A program made the position numbers and the translations under genes. Source: Sphingomonadales bacterium UBA656 (GTDB taxonomy: Bacteria > Pseudomonadota > Alphaproteobacteria > Sphingomonadales > Sphingomonadaceae). Taken from it: 64,000 nucleotides of DNA. The stretch is taken from NCBI GenBank assembly GCA_002299895.1, contig DBOC01000006.1, forward strand, positions 155,691-219,690. Direction: 5' to 3'. This document shows positions 9,461 to 18,510 of this stretch, piece after piece. Below the pieces are notes generated by a model. The model saw nothing but the letters and a program-made list of their open reading frames with translations. It was not told the origin of the DNA and ran no database searches. Each line of letters opens with the position of its first letter. Position 1 is the stretch's first letter.

Positions 9461-9482
9461 TTGTTATACGAGTGTATAACAA
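9461..9482. promoter_or_regulatory. 22-bp palindromic operator between Rieske and tetR genes
   Basis: A perfect inverted repeat: TTGTTATAC, spacer GAGT, GTATAACAA. It fills the space between the two divergent start codons (9450 minus and 9487 plus). Position and length are typical for an autoregulating TetR repressor that also controls the divergent oxygenase operon. Binding by the adjacent TetR protein is inferred. Confidence 0.75.
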
Positions 9483-9486
9483 GGTC

Positions 9487-10083
9487 ATGCAGTTGCGACA
9501 AGTCTTCACCCGTAAAAGCGCCGACACGCGCCGCGATGCGTTGATTGCGGCCACGGCGCGCTGCCTATCCACGCGGGGTGCGCAAGGGACGTCGGTGCGC
9601 GCAATTTGCGTGGAGGCGGGGGTTTCGGCAGGTTTGCTGCGGCATTATTTCGATGGTATTGATGCGCTGGTGGCCGAAACTTATCGTGCAACTGGCGCGC
9701 GGGTCGCAGCAGCGTTGCATGCGGCGGTAGATGCCGTGCCCACCGATAATCCGCGTGGCCGGTTGCTCGCCTTTGTCACCGCAAGTTTCCGCGCGCCGAT
9801 TGCCGATCCGGAGCTGCTCGCGACATGGCTGGCGTTTTGGAGCCTGTCGCGGACCGTGCCGGCCATAGGCGCAATCCATGATGAGATTTATGCGGACAAC
9901 CGGCAGGATATGGAACGTCTGATCCGCGCGTGTCCCAATGCGCCAGCCGACGCGCGATTGGCAGCCGTGGCGCTGACCGCCTTGGTCGATGGTCTGTGGC
10001 TTGAATTGAGCTTGGGCAACGCGCCGTTCAGCGTCGATGAGGCTGAGGCTTTAGCCGAAAAATGGCTCGATAGCTTTATTTAG
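9487..10083 (+). CDS. TetR family transcriptional regulator
   Basis: 198 residues from the ATG at 9487 (MQLRQVFTRKSADTRRDALI). A GTG at 9472 lies inside the palindromic operator and is less likely. The helix-turn-helix is seen in GTSVRAICVEAGVSAGLLRH followed by YFDGIDALVAE; the C-terminal ligand domain resembles BetI-type TetR regulators (TWLAFWSLSRTVP, VALTALVDGLWLELSLG). It probably represses itself and the divergent Rieske oxygenase/oxidoreductase operon. The inducer is unknown. Confidence 0.88.
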   Translation: MQLRQVFTRKSADTRRDALIAATARCLSTRGAQGTSVRAICVEAGVSAGLLRHYFDGIDALVAETYRATGARVAAALHAAVDAVPTDNPRGRLLAFVTASFRAPIADPELLATWLAFWSLSRTVPAIGAIHDEIYADNRQDMERLIRACPNAPADARLAAVALTALVDGLWLELSLGNAPFSVDEAEALAEKWLDSFI

Positions 10084-10199
10084 GATTGTAGGCCTGCTTG
10101 TAACAGCGCTGCAACAGCATGTGATTATCGAATCTCCAAAGAATCGGGACAGACGGCCCAGAGGGCTTGTTTGAAACGTAAAAGGGGAGAAAGCCGGTC

Positions 10200-11825
10200 A
10201 TGTCATTTATAATCAATCGCCGCCAACTGATGGCGACCGCGGGTTTTGGTCTGGGCGGGCTGATGCTGCCGGGCGGCGCCGCAATGGCGCAGACGCTTTT
10301 GGGCCTCACTGGATTTACCCATAATGTGGCCAGTGGTGAGCCGGGCCCTGATTCAGTGCTATTGTGGACGCGCTATGTGAACCCCACGGGCGGCGCTTCA
10401 AAAGTGCGCGTCGAAATTTCCGAAAGTCAGGATTTTATCAAAATTGTAGGTGGCGGCGAAATGGTCACTGGGCCATGGCGCGACCATACGGTTAAAATCA
10501 CCGTGGATAAGCTGGCGCCGGGCAAATGGCATTGGTTCCGTTTCATTTCGCCCGATGGCAGCATCTCGCCTATTGGCCGCACCAAGACCTTGCCTATGGG
10601 CAAAGCGGCCAAATTTAACATCGCGATATTCTCCTGCTCCAATCTGGGCTTCGGTGAATTCAACGCTTATGGCCATGCCGCCGCGCGTGACGACATCGAT
10701 CTTGTCCTGCACATGGGCGATTATATCTATGAATATGGCCGTGGTGGCTATGATGGCGGCGCGAAATTTGCCGCGCGTATTTTCCCCGCCGATGAAATTC
10801 TGACGCTGGCGGATTATCGTTTACGCTATGCCAGCTATCGTTCGGACAAGCAGTTGCAGGCGCTGCACGCCAATTTCCCGATGATCGCCAATACCGACGA
10901 TCATGAAAGCGCCAATGATAGTTGGGAAGGCGGCGCACAAAACCATAGCGTGGATGAAGGTGACTGGAATTCTCGGCGCAACGCCGCAATGCAGGTGTGG
11001 CGCGAATGGTTACCCGTCGGTGAGCAGCCGTGGAAGGAATATCCAATTGGCGACCTTGCGACTTATTACCGCACCGACACGCGCGCCGTCGCCCGATCCG
11101 AGCCTTATGATTATGGTGACCTGCTGCGGTCGGGTGATCCGGCAAAGCTACTATCCGAATATCGCGATGGTGCATGGCGTGATCCGTCCATGACGATGTT
11201 GGGAACCGAACAAGAGGCATGGTTGTCACGCGCAATTGGCCGCAACAAGGCGACATGGGCTGTGCTCGGTTCGGCTACCAATATGGGTTATAACTACACG
11301 CCCGAGAATGCGATGGATTGGGTCCCCCAATTCGCGCCAGAACGTGCGCGCAGTTATGTGCGACAGGGCATCGCGGCGACAAAGGCAGGCTTGCCATTTA
11401 ATCTCGACAATTGGGGCGGATATCCTGCAGCGCGGTCGCGATTGCTTGCGGCCGCGCAGCGCGCAGACGCAAACTTGGTCGTTGTAACGGGCGATAGCCA
11501 CAATGGCTGGGCCTATGACTTGCCCGAAGGCGGCAAACCAGCAGGCGTTGAATTTGGCGGGCACAGCGTATCGTCGCCAGGCTTCGAAAGCGCAATTCCG
11601 TTCACCGCCCCGGCCGATGTCGCGCGCAGCTTGCTGGACGCGAGCAAGCAGGAATTGCGCTGGGTCGACACATCCAACCGTGGTTACATGCATTTGTCGC
11701 TCACGCCGCAGGCGGCAACCAATGAATGGGTGTTCATGCAAACGATCAAGGACGTTTCGCTTGCCACCAAGCCGGGCCATAAAATGAAAGTGCGGCCGGG
11801 TCGGAAGACATTGGAGCAAGCATAA
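10200..11825 (+). CDS. PhoD-like alkaline phosphatase/phosphodiesterase, Tat-exported
   Basis: 541 residues starting MSFIINRRQLMATAG, a twin-arginine leader ending near GGAAMAQ. FTHNVASGEPGPDSVLLWTR is the conserved PhoD N-domain opening. Metal-binding segments are visible: SCSNLG, HMGDYIYEYG, NTDDHE and VTGDSHNGW. PhoD enzymes hydrolyse phosphate esters in the periplasm using Ca and Fe. The gene stands alone between tetR and an acyl-CoA dehydrogenase; no Pho box was recognised. Confidence 0.9.
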   Translation: MSFIINRRQLMATAGFGLGGLMLPGGAAMAQTLLGLTGFTHNVASGEPGPDSVLLWTRYVNPTGGASKVRVEISESQDFIKIVGGGEMVTGPWRDHTVKITVDKLAPGKWHWFRFISPDGSISPIGRTKTLPMGKAAKFNIAIFSCSNLGFGEFNAYGHAAARDDIDLVLHMGDYIYEYGRGGYDGGAKFAARIFPADEILTLADYRLRYASYRSDKQLQALHANFPMIANTDDHESANDSWEGGAQNHSVDEGDWNSRRNAAMQVWREWLPVGEQPWKEYPIGDLATYYRTDTRAVARSEPYDYGDLLRSGDPAKLLSEYRDGAWRDPSMTMLGTEQEAWLSRAIGRNKATWAVLGSATNMGYNYTPENAMDWVPQFAPERARSYVRQGIAATKAGLPFNLDNWGGYPAARSRLLAAAQRADANLVVVTGDSHNGWAYDLPEGGKPAGVEFGGHSVSSPGFESAIPFTAPADVARSLLDASKQELRWVDTSNRGYMHLSLTPQAATNEWVFMQTIKDVSLATKPGHKMKVRPGRKTLEQA

Positions 11826-11833
11826 GCTTTGCT

Positions 11834-11851
11834 TTTAACCGATCGGTTAAA
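11834..11851. promoter_or_regulatory. Perfect 18-bp palindrome, probable repressor operator
   Basis: TTTAACCGATCGGTTAAA is fully self-complementary and lies 63 bp before the acyl-CoA dehydrogenase start. Its AACCGNNCGGTT core resembles operators of TetR-type regulators of acyl-CoA metabolism. No candidate regulator is adjacent, so the binding protein is unknown. Confidence 0.55.
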
Positions 11852-11914
11852 TCGCCTTGATTTCTTGCCATCCCTCACGCCATAGATAAGATAATGGCGT
11901 GAGGAGAGAATGAC

Positions 11915-13033
11915 ATGCAAATGGCCGGGCTTGGATATAGCGAAGAACAGATCGAGCTGCTGGATGTAGCCACGAGCTTTTGCCGCGACAAATCGCCCAT
12001 CGACCGCGTCCGCAAATTGATGGACAGCGATTTGGGCTACGACGCCGATGTCTGGGCCGAAATGACGGCCTTAGGCTGGACGGCAATATCGATACCCGAG
12101 GCGCATGGCGGCGTTGGCTTGACGCTCGCGGAGGTTGTGCCAGTGGTAGAACAAATGGGCCGCCACCTGATGGCATCGCCATTGGCATCGTCGACCTTGG
12201 CCGCGCAGGCGCTGATCATTGGCGGAAATGAAGCGCAGACGTCCGCTTGGCTACCCAAGCTAGCCGAGGGGGCGATAGGCACGCTGGCTTTGTCCGAAGC
12301 GCATGGCGACTGGGACCTTCAGAATATCACCGCGACGGCAAAGCTAGAGGGTGACGCGGTGCATCTATCTGGTGAAAAGCTTTTTGTCTTATGGGCCGAG
12401 AGCGCCGATATCGTCATTGCGTCGGTGCAGTTGGATGGCAAGCCAGCCTTGGTTCTGCTGACTGCCGAAGACCTCAAAGGACGTTTGCGCCGCGAAGCGA
12501 TCATCGACGAAACCAAACGCAGTTTTGCACTGTCGCTGGATGGTTTGGCCGTATCGCGCGCGGCATTGTTAGAGGTTGACCGTGCGACATCCACTTTGGC
12601 GCATATCGAACAGGTCGCCAACCTCCTGCAAAGCGCGGAAATGTGCGGTGGGTCGCAAAGCGTGATTGATTATACCGTCAGCTATCTGCAAACGCGCAAG
12701 CAGTTTGGAAAGCTTATCGGCGAATATCAGGCGCTGAAGCATCCGACGGTTGACGCTTATGTCGAATATGAAAAAGCGCGGTCGCATTTATATAGCGCGG
12801 CCAACAGTTTCAGTGACCAAGGCGTTGGCGAAATCGCCGTGCGCATGGCAAAGGCCGCGGCGGACGCAACCTATAGCTTCGCCGCCGATCGGGCGATCCA
12901 ATTTCATGGCGGCTTTGGCTTTACCCATGATTGCGATGCCGGCCTCCACCGCCGTGCCGCGATTTTTCACGCGTCGCAATTTGGTGATGCGGCATGGCAA
13001 CGCGCAAAGCTTGCTCCTTTATTGCTCGGGTGA
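11915..13033 (+). CDS. Acyl-CoA dehydrogenase family protein
   Basis: 372 residues; GAGGAGAGA in front of the ATG is the ribosome site. The N-domain reads AEMTALGWTAISIPEAHGG and the FAD-binding middle region TLALSEAHGDWD. The C-domain carries SYLQTRKQFGKLIGEYQALK and FAADRAIQFHGGFGFTHDCD, standard acyl-CoA dehydrogenase signatures. It catalyses alpha-beta desaturation of an acyl-CoA with electrons passed to ETF. There are no adjacent beta-oxidation genes, so chain specificity is unknown. A perfect palindrome upstream may regulate it. Confidence 0.88.
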   Translation: MQMAGLGYSEEQIELLDVATSFCRDKSPIDRVRKLMDSDLGYDADVWAEMTALGWTAISIPEAHGGVGLTLAEVVPVVEQMGRHLMASPLASSTLAAQALIIGGNEAQTSAWLPKLAEGAIGTLALSEAHGDWDLQNITATAKLEGDAVHLSGEKLFVLWAESADIVIASVQLDGKPALVLLTAEDLKGRLRREAIIDETKRSFALSLDGLAVSRAALLEVDRATSTLAHIEQVANLLQSAEMCGGSQSVIDYTVSYLQTRKQFGKLIGEYQALKHPTVDAYVEYEKARSHLYSAANSFSDQGVGEIAVRMAKAAADATYSFAADRAIQFHGGFGFTHDCDAGLHRRAAIFHASQFGDAAWQRAKLAPLLLG

Positions 13034-13053
13034 AGGGCGGTTAGGATATTCTC

Positions 13054-13290
13054 ATGCGCGGATTGCAGGAAATTGATGCCAAAACGTTGCATGAGATTAT
13101 GCAACCGTTGAACATCATTCGGCTTTCCTGTGGGAATATCCGCGCGCGCATGGGGGGCTATTCGGCCGAAGATGCAGAATATCTGATCGGCAAGCTGACG
13201 CGCATAGAAGAACAAGTGGTCCGTGCTACCGAGCTGTTGCAGGATTTGAAAAGGCACAATGCAGATGGCACGCCAGTTGAAGACGCCTAA
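13054..13290 (+). CDS. Small HisKA-like (phosphoacceptor helix) protein
   Basis: 78 residues, predicted all-helical. LHEIMQPLNIIRLSCGNIRARM resembles the H-box of histidine kinases (His13, then Pro18-Leu19-Asn20), and a second helix LIGKLTRIEEQVVRATELL follows. It has no ATPase domain, so it cannot be a kinase by itself; it may be a free-standing dimerisation/phosphoacceptor module or an inhibitor of the neighbouring kinase. It is 12 bp before the H-NOX gene in the same orientation. Function is inferred from shape and context only. Confidence 0.65.
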   Translation: MRGLQEIDAKTLHEIMQPLNIIRLSCGNIRARMGGYSAEDAEYLIGKLTRIEEQVVRATELLQDLKRHNADGTPVEDA

Positions 13291-13302
13291 CGGGACATTT
13301 GC

Positions 13303-13848
13303 ATGTACGGCATGATCCATCGCGCCATGCGGCAGATGGTGCAGGAGGAGTTGGGCGAGGAAGCTTGGCTTGCCCTTGAACAAAAATTAGACATAGGCCC
13401 GACGGAATTGCTGACCGGCATGGTCTATGACGATGCGCTTACACTGGAAATTGTTGCAGAAGCGGCCGCTCGGTTCAACCTGTCGGTAGATCAAACTCTG
13501 GAGGCATTTGGCCAATATTGGGTGCGCTTTGCTGGACAAGGATCCTTGTCCTCCATCATGAAATTCACCGGCCAAAATCTGGCAAGTTTCATTACCAATC
13601 TTGATCGTCTGCACCTTGCGGTGGGGTCGGCTATGCCCGGTGCCCGGCTACCGACCTTTTCCACCTTGGAAAACGCGCCCGGCCATCTCGTCGTCGAATA
13701 TCGTTCCGATCGTGTGGGTATGGAGCCGTTTGTGAAGGGCTTGCTACAAGGGTTAATGGATCGCTTTGATGCCTGCGGCGAAATCGCTGTTGTGCATCGG
13801 GGCGAGAAGACCATCCTGTTCGATATCCGTTATCAGGACAAAGGCTGA
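13303..13848 (+). CDS. H-NOX heme nitric-oxide sensor
   Basis: 181 residues with the complete H-NOX fold markers: the start MYGMIHRAM, proximal heme ligand His104 in NLDRLHLAVGSAMPGARLP, the conserved proline in the same loop, and the Y-x-S-x-R heme-propionate motif as YRSDR (133-137). H-NOX proteins bind NO (and sometimes O2) on ferrous heme and modulate a partner kinase or cyclase. The partner is clear: a hybrid histidine kinase starts 3 bp downstream. Confidence 0.93.
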   Translation: MYGMIHRAMRQMVQEELGEEAWLALEQKLDIGPTELLTGMVYDDALTLEIVAEAAARFNLSVDQTLEAFGQYWVRFAGQGSLSSIMKFTGQNLASFITNLDRLHLAVGSAMPGARLPTFSTLENAPGHLVVEYRSDRVGMEPFVKGLLQGLMDRFDACGEIAVVHRGEKTILFDIRYQDKG

Positions 13849-13851
13849 ACC

Positions 13852-15423
13852 ATGCTCCTTAGCTTTTCCGAAAAGCAAATTGGCGCTTTGTTACCCGCGT
13901 TCCTGCACATTGATAAGCAGTTGAATATATCCGCCATGGGGCCAGGCATATTGCGGCACTTGCCGCATGTCCGAATGGGGATGCCGTGTGCCGAGGCCTT
14001 TGACATCGTGAACTACGACACCGCGCAGTTTTTTCAGGAGGGCGCCAACGTTCAGCCGGTGAGCTTGATTGCACGGGACAGTGACGTGCATTTAAGCGGC
14101 GCTGCCATTTTCCATGACGCCGGATGCTTGCTTGCGGTTCGATTTGCCATAACGGAGGACATGTTCGCCGATAGCTCGATGGACCTTAGCGACTTTGGTC
14201 ATGCCGATCCGGTAATCCTCAGCACCATGTTGATTGTGCTGCAAAGGGCGATGTTGGAAGAATCACAAGCCAACGCCATCGAGCTTGCGCATGAACGCCA
14301 ACGCAGTGCCGACCTGTTGGAACGCACAAGCCGGGTCGCAGGATATATGGCGCATGATTTCAACAATCTCCTGTCGGTAATCCGTTTGAATACGGATCGT
14401 CTGTCGCGTCAGTTCGGCAAGGACGAAAAAATTGGCAAGCTTGCCGAAATCATTCAGGAAATGGCCGCGCGTGGGTCAGAGATAACACAATCGCTGATGA
14501 CCCTCTCGCTTCAGCGCACTGATACACGGCAACCCTTAGCGGTTGATCAAGTCATTCAGGACAATATGGGGGTTTTGGACAGTGTGGTGGGGTCAAACAT
14601 CACATTGAAGCTCAACCTAGATGCCGATGGCCGCAAATCTGTTGTCAGTTATAGCGACTTTCTGAATGCCCTTATCAATCTGTTGCTTAATGCGCGTGAA
14701 GCCATGCCAATGGGCGGGCAAATTGCATTGTCTACTTCGATCGGGGTTGGCCGAAGCAATAGCCACGCCGACGGCGACGCGGATACGGATATGGCGGCGT
14801 CCGGTTCCTATATCGCCATCCAAATAGCGGATACGGGTATTGGCATGAGTGACGCTTTGTTAGCGCGTGCCTTTGAACCGCAATTTTCGTCAAAGCCGAA
14901 TGGGACCGGTCTTGGCCTTGCCTCCGTACGCAATTTTGCCGCCGAAATGGGCGGTGATGTCTGGCTGGAGTCTGTCGAGGGTATGGGAACCACGGCCTAT
15001 CTGCATTTGCCCGTCGCGCGCACCGTCGCGCCGTTGGTTGCAGCTGGTTCTAGTCCCCCGAATGCGGGCACGCCGAATGCTTTGGGCAAGCAAAGGATAT
15101 TGCTGGTCGAAGATGAGCCTTATGCACTTGAGGCGCTGGTCGAAATGTTGGAAGCGGAGGGCTATGCCGTCACAGCCTGTACATCGGGGGAGGAGGCGTT
15201 GCTCGCATTAGGCCAAAATGCCTATGATGTCTTGTTAACCGATGTGTTGATGCCGGGGCAAAATGGCACCGAAGTTGCGCGGGATGCTTGCATCGTGCAA
15301 CCGTCAATCAAGGTCATTCTGATGAGCGGCTATGTCCCGGATTCGGCCGCTTTGCAGCCGGGATGGCTATTTTTGCACAAACCCATGGAAAGCGCCAAAT
15401 TGCTGCAACTCATTTCTGGCTAA
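13852..15423 (+). CDS. H-NOX-associated hybrid histidine kinase
   Basis: 523 residues. Residues 1-140 resemble the HNOBA domain found with H-NOX partners. MAHDFNNLLSVI is the H-box of the phosphoacceptor domain (about 165-235). The ATPase domain shows NALINLLLNAREAMP (N box), IADTGIGM (G1) and GTGLGLASV (G2). A receiver follows (ILLVEDEP; phospho-acceptor Asp in LLTDVLMPG; the lysine in LFLHKPME). NO-bound H-NOX usually inhibits such kinases. The separate response regulator encoded convergently at 15456-16328 is a likely phosphotransfer partner. Confidence 0.9.
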   Translation: MLLSFSEKQIGALLPAFLHIDKQLNISAMGPGILRHLPHVRMGMPCAEAFDIVNYDTAQFFQEGANVQPVSLIARDSDVHLSGAAIFHDAGCLLAVRFAITEDMFADSSMDLSDFGHADPVILSTMLIVLQRAMLEESQANAIELAHERQRSADLLERTSRVAGYMAHDFNNLLSVIRLNTDRLSRQFGKDEKIGKLAEIIQEMAARGSEITQSLMTLSLQRTDTRQPLAVDQVIQDNMGVLDSVVGSNITLKLNLDADGRKSVVSYSDFLNALINLLLNAREAMPMGGQIALSTSIGVGRSNSHADGDADTDMAASGSYIAIQIADTGIGMSDALLARAFEPQFSSKPNGTGLGLASVRNFAAEMGGDVWLESVEGMGTTAYLHLPVARTVAPLVAAGSSPPNAGTPNALGKQRILLVEDEPYALEALVEMLEAEGYAVTACTSGEEALLALGQNAYDVLLTDVLMPGQNGTEVARDACIVQPSIKVILMSGYVPDSAALQPGWLFLHKPMESAKLLQLISG

Positions 15424-15455
15424 CGCGCGATGATAGCCCGCGTGCAGAACGCCAT

Positions 15456-16328
15456 TTATGTGCCTTGCGGTTGCAATTTCCAAGCTGCCTCCAAATAACG
15501 CTGCATGGCAACAGTGGCATGATCCTCCAGCATTAGCAGTTTGCGGCGCTTATCCTTTGGGTCCGTCCATCGCCGAACGAGACCCGCGTCCACCAGACCA
15601 TTGATATGACGCAAGGCCGTGCTCAGTGGAACATGTGTTGTGGCCGATGCACTGGACGCCGGCACCGCTTCGCCGCGTAAGGTGGCATCGGTAATATCCA
15701 GCAATATTTCCCACGACGGCCCCGTGAGCACCGCGGGGTCAAAAAATTTATATTTATTATGCTGAAATTTTAACAGCATGCGGGTGAATGTCTGAAGTTC
15801 TTCTTTTGATGGCTTATGGCCCTGCTTTGTCGGGCGGTCGCGATGATCTGGCGGATCACTCCGCTTTGTCAGGGTCCTCATCTGGAATCGGTAGGCGGCC
15901 GCAAAATAATGCGCCGATGCACGGCGTAATGCGTCAGCCAGCTGCTCCATCGACACTGGTTTACTGAGCAAATCTGTCGCTTGCACCTGCATCGCTTTGG
16001 TCGCGACCTGCAAACTCGAATGCCCCGTTAGGACTAAGGTAATGATAGGTCTATTGGGTGAGAAGCGGTTGGCAATCTCGGACAATAAGGACATGCCATC
16101 AATGGTCGGCATTTCAAGGTCGGTTATCACAATGCCGATGTCTGGCGTCTCCGCGATTTGATGCAATGCGTCGGGCGCGTTGGCTGCGGCTTTGGTGGTG
16201 TAACCCAAATTTTCTATTGCATCGCAATATTCATCGCGACAGGCAGAATCATCATCGACCACCAGGACCGTACATGTCATGGATGCCTTGCTACGCGCTA
16301 TTTCGAGGTCCGAGCTGTTGACGTGCAT
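15456..16328 (-). CDS. Response regulator with MarR-like winged-helix output
   Basis: About 290 residues. The receiver (~19-135) has VLVVDDDSACRDEY, the acceptor Asp in IVITDLEMPTIDGM, TGHSS and the KP lysine in LLSKPVSME. The C-terminal part (about 195-285) is a winged helix of MarR type: VPLSTALRHINGLVDAGLV for helix-turn-helix and RRWTDPKDKRRKLLML for the wing. The ATG at 16328 has an AGGAA site; a later ATG at 16280 is possible. It is convergent with the H-NOX kinase operon and is probably its transcriptional output. Confidence 0.86.
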   Translation of the reverse strand: MHVNSSDLEIARSKASMTCTVLVVDDDSACRDEYCDAIENLGYTTKAAANAPDALHQIAETPDIGIVITDLEMPTIDGMSLLSEIANRFSPNRPIITLVLTGHSSLQVATKAMQVQATDLLSKPVSMEQLADALRRASAHYFAAAYRFQMRTLTKRSDPPDHRDRPTKQGHKPSKEELQTFTRMLLKFQHNKYKFFDPAVLTGPSWEILLDITDATLRGEAVPASSASATTHVPLSTALRHINGLVDAGLVRRWTDPKDKRRKLLMLEDHATVAMQRYLEAAWKLQPQGT

Positions 16329-16515
16329 CACATTTCCTGACGCCTGAAATTGATTTCAAGCTACTGCCGACAGCGCCTGTTAAAATGCTATGTCTGTCAT
16401 TTTGCCTCTGGCGTCAACCAATTGATGATTAACGCCATTTTTACAAATTAGCATATATTTATGGACCAAATATGACTGTCCAAAGCGGTGTGATACGGGG
16501 AAAGGCTGGACGGTT

Positions 16516-18270
16516 TTAGCGCGCTTGGTTCCGTTCGGGCGGAATGGCCTGCGCACCGGGCCGGCGGGGGTCTGCGGCACCCAAGAATAGACCGTTTTCG
16601 ATCATGATGGATTGCGCACTGCCCATCGTTTCGTCGGAGGTGATATTGTGCCCCATGGACTTCAGGATTTGGACGGTATCGGGATTGAAGTTTGGCTCAA
16701 CCCGCAACTTATCGCTGGTGTCTTGGAAGATACGCGGCTGGTGGGTGGCTTCTTCGACATTGAGGTTGAAATCGACGACGTTGACGATCACTTGCATCAC
16801 AGTGTTGATGATCGTGCTGCCTCCGGGCGTGCCGGTGATGAGCCAAGGCTTCCCGTTTTTCATCACAATTGTTGGCATCATCGTCGAAAGCATCCGTTTG
16901 CCCGGTGCCATCGCATTGGGCGGTGGCGGCAAACCTTCGCGGAGCGCTTTTGCAGCTTGTGCGTGCGAGAAGTTATTCATCTGATTGTTGAGCAACACCC
17001 CAGTTCCGGCAATCATCACGCCCGAACCAAAATCGGCGCCCAAAGTGTAGGTCGTTGACACCACATTGCCCTGTGCGTCCGCCACCGAGAAATGGGTGGT
17101 AGATGGGCTTTCATATTTGAGCGGATCACCCACGCCCATTTGCGCGATGGGCTTGGCCTTGTCTGGATCGATACGTTCGGCGCGCGTGCGCGCGTAAGCT
17201 TTTGAGATAAAGCCTTGGATCGGCGTGGTGACGAAATCGGTATCCCCCAACAGGGCGTAGCGATCGGAATATCCCAACTTCATAGCCTCCGCCATGATGT
17301 GAAGAGACTTCGCAGAACCCGCGCCATTTTGTTTCAGGTCAAAATTTTCAACGATGTTGAGCATATTGAGCAGGGTCGCACCGCCCGCACTGGCCGGTGG
17401 CGCCGTTATAATATCAAGGCCGCGATAGGTCCCACGCAATGGCTTGCGTTCAATCGCGCGGTAGCCAGCCAAATCATCCGCGGTAATCAACCCGCCATGC
17501 GCTTTCATGTCGGCGACAAAACGTTCCGCTACCGGGCCTTTGTAAAAGCCGTCTGCCCCGTGCTTGGCGATTTGGGTGAGTGTCCATGCAAGGTCTGGCT
17601 GTTTCAGCCTTTCCCCTGCACGATAAAGTGTGCCATCGGGCTTATAATAAGCCGCTTTGGCGGCCGCGCTGGTCGACAAGCGCTCTTCGCCCCAACCAAA
17701 AACAAAGGCTTCGTCGGGGGTCAGGACCACGCCGTCGCGGGCAAGCGCGATGGCGGGCGCAACGACGTCTGACCAAGGCAGTTTACCGAATTTTTTATGT
17801 GCCATATGGAGGCCCGCAACGGTTCCGGGGACCGATGGTGCGAGATAACCGCGGCTGGCAATAGGGGATTCCTGCCCTTTATTATCCACAAACATGGCAA
17901 GCGTAGCTGCCTTTGGTGCGACCGAACGGAAATCGAGAAAAACTTGCTCACCGCTTTTGGCGTCATGCACCAGCATGAAGCCATCGCCACCGATATTACC
18001 CGCCCGCGGGAGTGTGACCGCCAAGGCAAACCCAATGGCCACAGCCGCATCCACGGCATTGCCGCCACGGCGCAATATGTCCGCGCCGACTTCGGATGCC
18101 ATTGCATTTTGCGACACCACCATACCTTGTTCGCCAACGACGGGAGAATGGATGCTGGGATATTCGAGCAGCTGCTTTTTCTGGGCAAGGACGGGGGATG
18201 CCGCAAAGGCGACCATCGACAATAATAAGATGCCCGTGCGAGACCATTTTCCGATAATCTGGACCATCAA
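16516..18270 (-). CDS. ggt: Gamma-glutamyltransferase
   Basis: 584 residues with a signal peptide (MVAFAASPVLAQ). The large-subunit region contains GGNAVDAAVAIGFALAVT and GNIGGDGFM. The autoprocessing site is at the TTHFSVADAQGNVVSTTYTL segment, whose second Thr is the expected nucleophile of the small subunit; TGTPGGSTIINTVMQVIVN follows. The periplasmic enzyme cleaves glutathione and transfers gamma-glutamyl groups. A single gene, transcribed away from the second TonB receptor gene. Confidence 0.93.
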   Translation of the reverse strand: MMVQIIGKWSRTGILLLSMVAFAASPVLAQKKQLLEYPSIHSPVVGEQGMVVSQNAMASEVGADILRRGGNAVDAAVAIGFALAVTLPRAGNIGGDGFMLVHDAKSGEQVFLDFRSVAPKAATLAMFVDNKGQESPIASRGYLAPSVPGTVAGLHMAHKKFGKLPWSDVVAPAIALARDGVVLTPDEAFVFGWGEERLSTSAAAKAAYYKPDGTLYRAGERLKQPDLAWTLTQIAKHGADGFYKGPVAERFVADMKAHGGLITADDLAGYRAIERKPLRGTYRGLDIITAPPASAGGATLLNMLNIVENFDLKQNGAGSAKSLHIMAEAMKLGYSDRYALLGDTDFVTTPIQGFISKAYARTRAERIDPDKAKPIAQMGVGDPLKYESPSTTHFSVADAQGNVVSTTYTLGADFGSGVMIAGTGVLLNNQMNNFSHAQAAKALREGLPPPPNAMAPGKRMLSTMMPTIVMKNGKPWLITGTPGGSTIINTVMQVIVNVVDFNLNVEEATHQPRIFQDTSDKLRVEPNFNPDTVQILKSMGHNITSDETMGSAQSIMIENGLFLGAADPRRPGAQAIPPERNQAR

Positions 18271-18453
18271 ACTTCTCCCATCAATCGTGCAGCCCGTTCG
18301 GCATAATCAGCCAAGCGCAGCAATATGCCCACTGCGGAGACTGAAGGCAATTGTTCCGGCGATATCGGCTATGCGCACCTAAGGCTATGCTCCGCCCGGT
18401 AACCCGGCGAGAGAATATCCCTGCAAACAGCCTCAGTTTCATGCGAGCAAGTT

Positions 18454-18476
18454 AGCGGCGCATTTACTGCGCCGCT
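18454..18476. other. 9-bp stem-loop downstream of the second TonB receptor
   Basis: AGCGGCGCA, 5-nt loop, TGCGCCGCT: perfect 9-bp inverted repeat, 35 bp beyond the receptor stop. No T run follows on either strand, so it may stabilise the 3' end rather than act as a classic terminator. Confidence 0.5.
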
Positions 18477-18510
18477 ACATGCAAAACGGTTTTCAGGTCA
18501 GACCGTTTGA

